Assembly (NCBI GenBank): GCA_964504195.1
Contig: CAZDDI010000026.1
Coordinates: 1-53,268 of the forward strand
DNA: 53,268 nucleotides
Direction: 5' to 3'
Origin: CAZDDI01 sp964504195
GTDB taxonomy: Bacteria > Chloroflexota > Anaerolineae > B4-G1 > SLSP01
Part shown: in pieces, positions 51,968-53,268 of the stretch
Layout of the letters: each line of letters opens with the position of its first letter
Numbering within the stretch: the first letter of the stretch is position 1
Made by a program: the position numbers and the translations under genes
Notes under the pieces: generated by a model
What the model saw: only the letters and a program-made list of their open reading frames with translations
What the model was told of the DNA's origin: nothing
The model's database searches: none

Positions 51968-52438
51968 ATGGCAGAACGAACCTGGGGTGAGAACCCTGCT
52001 GCAAATTTCCGCTACTATGTAGAGTTAAAGAATGTTATTGAGGGGGCATTCACTGAATGTAGTGGCCTCAATGTCGAGCGCGAAGTATATCAGGTCAAAG
52101 AAGGTGGAGTTAACGACCACGTTCATATGCTACCAGGACGCGGACTATTTCCTGGTAATATCGTGCTCAAGCGTGGCATTACCTACTCCGATGCTCTCTG
52201 GAAATGGTTTCAAGAAGGTTTACTTCAAGGAACAACGACAGAAACAGAAATGGCTATTATTCTCATCGTGCGGTACAAAGTGCCAGAAAGTAAGCGCGTT
52301 ACCATTCGGTGGAATATAGACAAAGCCTTCCCCGTCAAATGGAGCGGGCCGAGCCTGAACTCAGGCGGAGCTGAAATCGCAATAGAAACCATCGAGATCG
52401 CTCATCAAGGGCTCAAGATGGAGCGCGTGGAATTGTAA
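51968..52438 (+). CDS. eCIS tube protein 2 (Pvc5/gp19-like)
   Basis: This is a 156-aa second tube-family subunit: WGENPAANFRYYVELKNVIE, then FTECSGLNVEREVYQVKEGG, MLPGRGLFPGNIVLKRGITY and the closing AIETIEIAHQGLKMERVEL. In eCIS the later tube paralogue usually forms the tube start on the baseplate. The start at 51968 has ggaggaa 4 bases before. The longer open frame to 51878 overlaps the small 54-aa gene and lacks a ribosome site. It is related to but clearly different from tube 1. Confidence 0.93.
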   Translation: MAERTWGENPAANFRYYVELKNVIEGAFTECSGLNVEREVYQVKEGGVNDHVHMLPGRGLFPGNIVLKRGITYSDALWKWFQEGLLQGTTTETEMAIILIVRYKVPESKRVTIRWNIDKAFPVKWSGPSLNSGGAEIAIETIEIAHQGLKMERVEL

Positions 52439-52450
52439 CAGGTGACAATT

Positions 52451-53268
52451 ATGGATGAGCTTACGCCAACAGAAATGCCCTCACATGAGCCCGTAGCAAC
52501 GCCCGATCTGAGCGCGCGTATCGTTTCTCGATATCGCGGGAGTGCTTCCCGCATGGTCTCGCCGTGGACACAACGGGCTTTGGAGGCCGAGTCGGCGCCA
52601 GCAGAATCCCCACCCACTACACCCTCGACCTCCAGCGCAGACCACACGCTAACGCGCGTTCAGCGACTAGCGAGTGGCCGTATTAGTCGCCGCCCCAGTG
52701 CTGACCAATCGCCGGCCGTATCCATTGACCGCTATGCCGAAGGTGTATTACGCCGCTTTGATACCAACTCCGAACGCTTTGAACTCCAACGTCGCGCGCC
52801 AGAAAATGCCACCCCGCTGGTGTTGGCTAACGGTGCAGAAACGGCAGCTCCTGAAGGAGAGTCCAAAGAAAGCAATGACGATTGGTTCAAGAAGATGCCC
52901 TCATTTGATGAGATAGCCTCTCGCATGGAAGTTCACACAACAACAAGTAAACCAGCTTCTGGCCCAGCTACCAAGCCAGCGGTGCAGCGTGCATCAACAG
53001 CACAACGCGCACCAGAGGCACAACGCGCACCAACTCCCACCCCCATGTCTATGGTTGCACCAGAAGGGCCACAGCGCAAGCGTGTCTACACTCAGGTGGA
53101 AGAATTTACATCCAAACCACCCGCAATATCACTTCAAGATTTACGTCGCGCCAAAATTGGTGCCCCCCTCCCCACCCCAAAGGCCTCAACTACAGAGTCA
53201 CCTATCCAGCGGGCCGCCGCCCCGGAAGAGGAAGTGCAGACCCAGCGCGTGCAGCGGGCCGCCGCCCC
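52451..53268 (+). CDS. eCIS-associated Pro/Gln/Arg-rich protein (3' end outside window)
   Basis: The frame is open from the ATG at 52451 (MDELTPTEMPSHEPVATPDL) to the window edge, 272 codons. It is low-complexity and disordered, with repeated QRA units: PAVQRASTAQRAPEAQRAP, then SPIQRAAAP and RVQRAAAP. The same QRA/VQR unit occurs in the N-terminus of the 1741-aa effector (APVQRAP, SVQRAAD). This shared unit suggests a docking or assembly tag within the locus. I do not recognise a folded domain in the visible part. The gene begins 12 bases after the second tube gene. Confidence 0.8.
   Translation, partial: MDELTPTEMPSHEPVATPDLSARIVSRYRGSASRMVSPWTQRALEAESAPAESPPTTPSTSSADHTLTRVQRLASGRISRRPSADQSPAVSIDRYAEGVLRRFDTNSERFELQRRAPENATPLVLANGAETAAPEGESKESNDDWFKKMPSFDEIASRMEVHTTTSKPASGPATKPAVQRASTAQRAPEAQRAPTPTPMSMVAPEGPQRKRVYTQVEEFTSKPPAISLQDLRRAKIGAPLPTPKASTTESPIQRAAAPEEEVQTQRVQRAAA

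Overview
The window looks like a chromosomal segment of a Chloroflexota bacterium, probably Anaerolineae-like. This rests on protein character, not on a marker gene. The signs are secreted proteins with Thr/Pro-rich linkers, a C-terminal YLPLVQR-type tail, eukaryotic-like kinases fused to sensor or beta-helix domains, kelch membrane proteins, and intergenic DNA full of short palindromes. Most of it is moderately GC-rich. Several blocks are clearly AT-richer and look acquired: the kinase at 9.6-11.2 kb, the 3' end of the giant effector with its neighbour at 40.8-42.2 kb, and part of the injection-system locus.

Layout. (1) 0-2.6 kb: edge of an integron, with an alpha/beta-hydrolase cassette, a long attC-like site and an IntI-type integrase that lacks 8 residues after its first catalytic Arg. 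(2) 2.6-4.8 kb: groES-groEL with two CIRCE operators around a strong promoter. (3) 5-9.6 kb: a hypothetical gene, valS carrying two palindromic insertions, and a REP-associated (RAYT) transposase between copies of the valS 5' end. (4) 9.6-14 kb: a cysH-REase-MTase-kinase run. (5) 14.4-21.8 kb: FHA-ABC transporter plus two Ser/Thr kinases, one with a beta-helix sensor. (6) 21.9-28 kb: a GT-C-like membrane protein, two kelch membrane proteins and a SpoU rRNA methyltransferase. (7) 28.1-34.4 kb: a promoter, cobalamin riboswitch and terminator, then two secreted or anchored transcobalamin-like proteins and a complete ECF transporter (S, T, fused A1A2). (8) 34.7-41 kb: methylmalonyl-CoA epimerase and assorted enzymes, interrupted by a MITE-like element with 18-bp flanking repeats. 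(9) 40.8-53.3 kb: one side of an extracellular contractile injection system (eCIS). It has a 1741-aa DUF4157 effector with a low-GC C-terminal module and a likely immunity gene, then cap/terminator (Pvc16-like), sheath, tube, tail-assembly chaperone with a -1 frameshift signal, two small genes, a second tube protein, and a Pro/Gln-rich protein cut by the window edge.

How the parts work together. The B12 locus reads as a capture-and-import pathway: a secreted corrinoid binder, a membrane-anchored binder, then an ECF importer, all under B12 feedback. A B12-pathway enzyme (Mce) lies nearby. The eCIS locus encodes the sheath/tube barrel. Its divergent neighbour is a cargo-type protein whose C-terminal tail ends in a nuclease-like H/E/N motif and is followed at once by a small gene suited to an immunity role. 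The most distinctive observations are the frameshift cassette in the eCIS tail-assembly gene, the transcobalamin-like operon, the effector/immunity module, and the MITE insertion that kept an operon junction intact.
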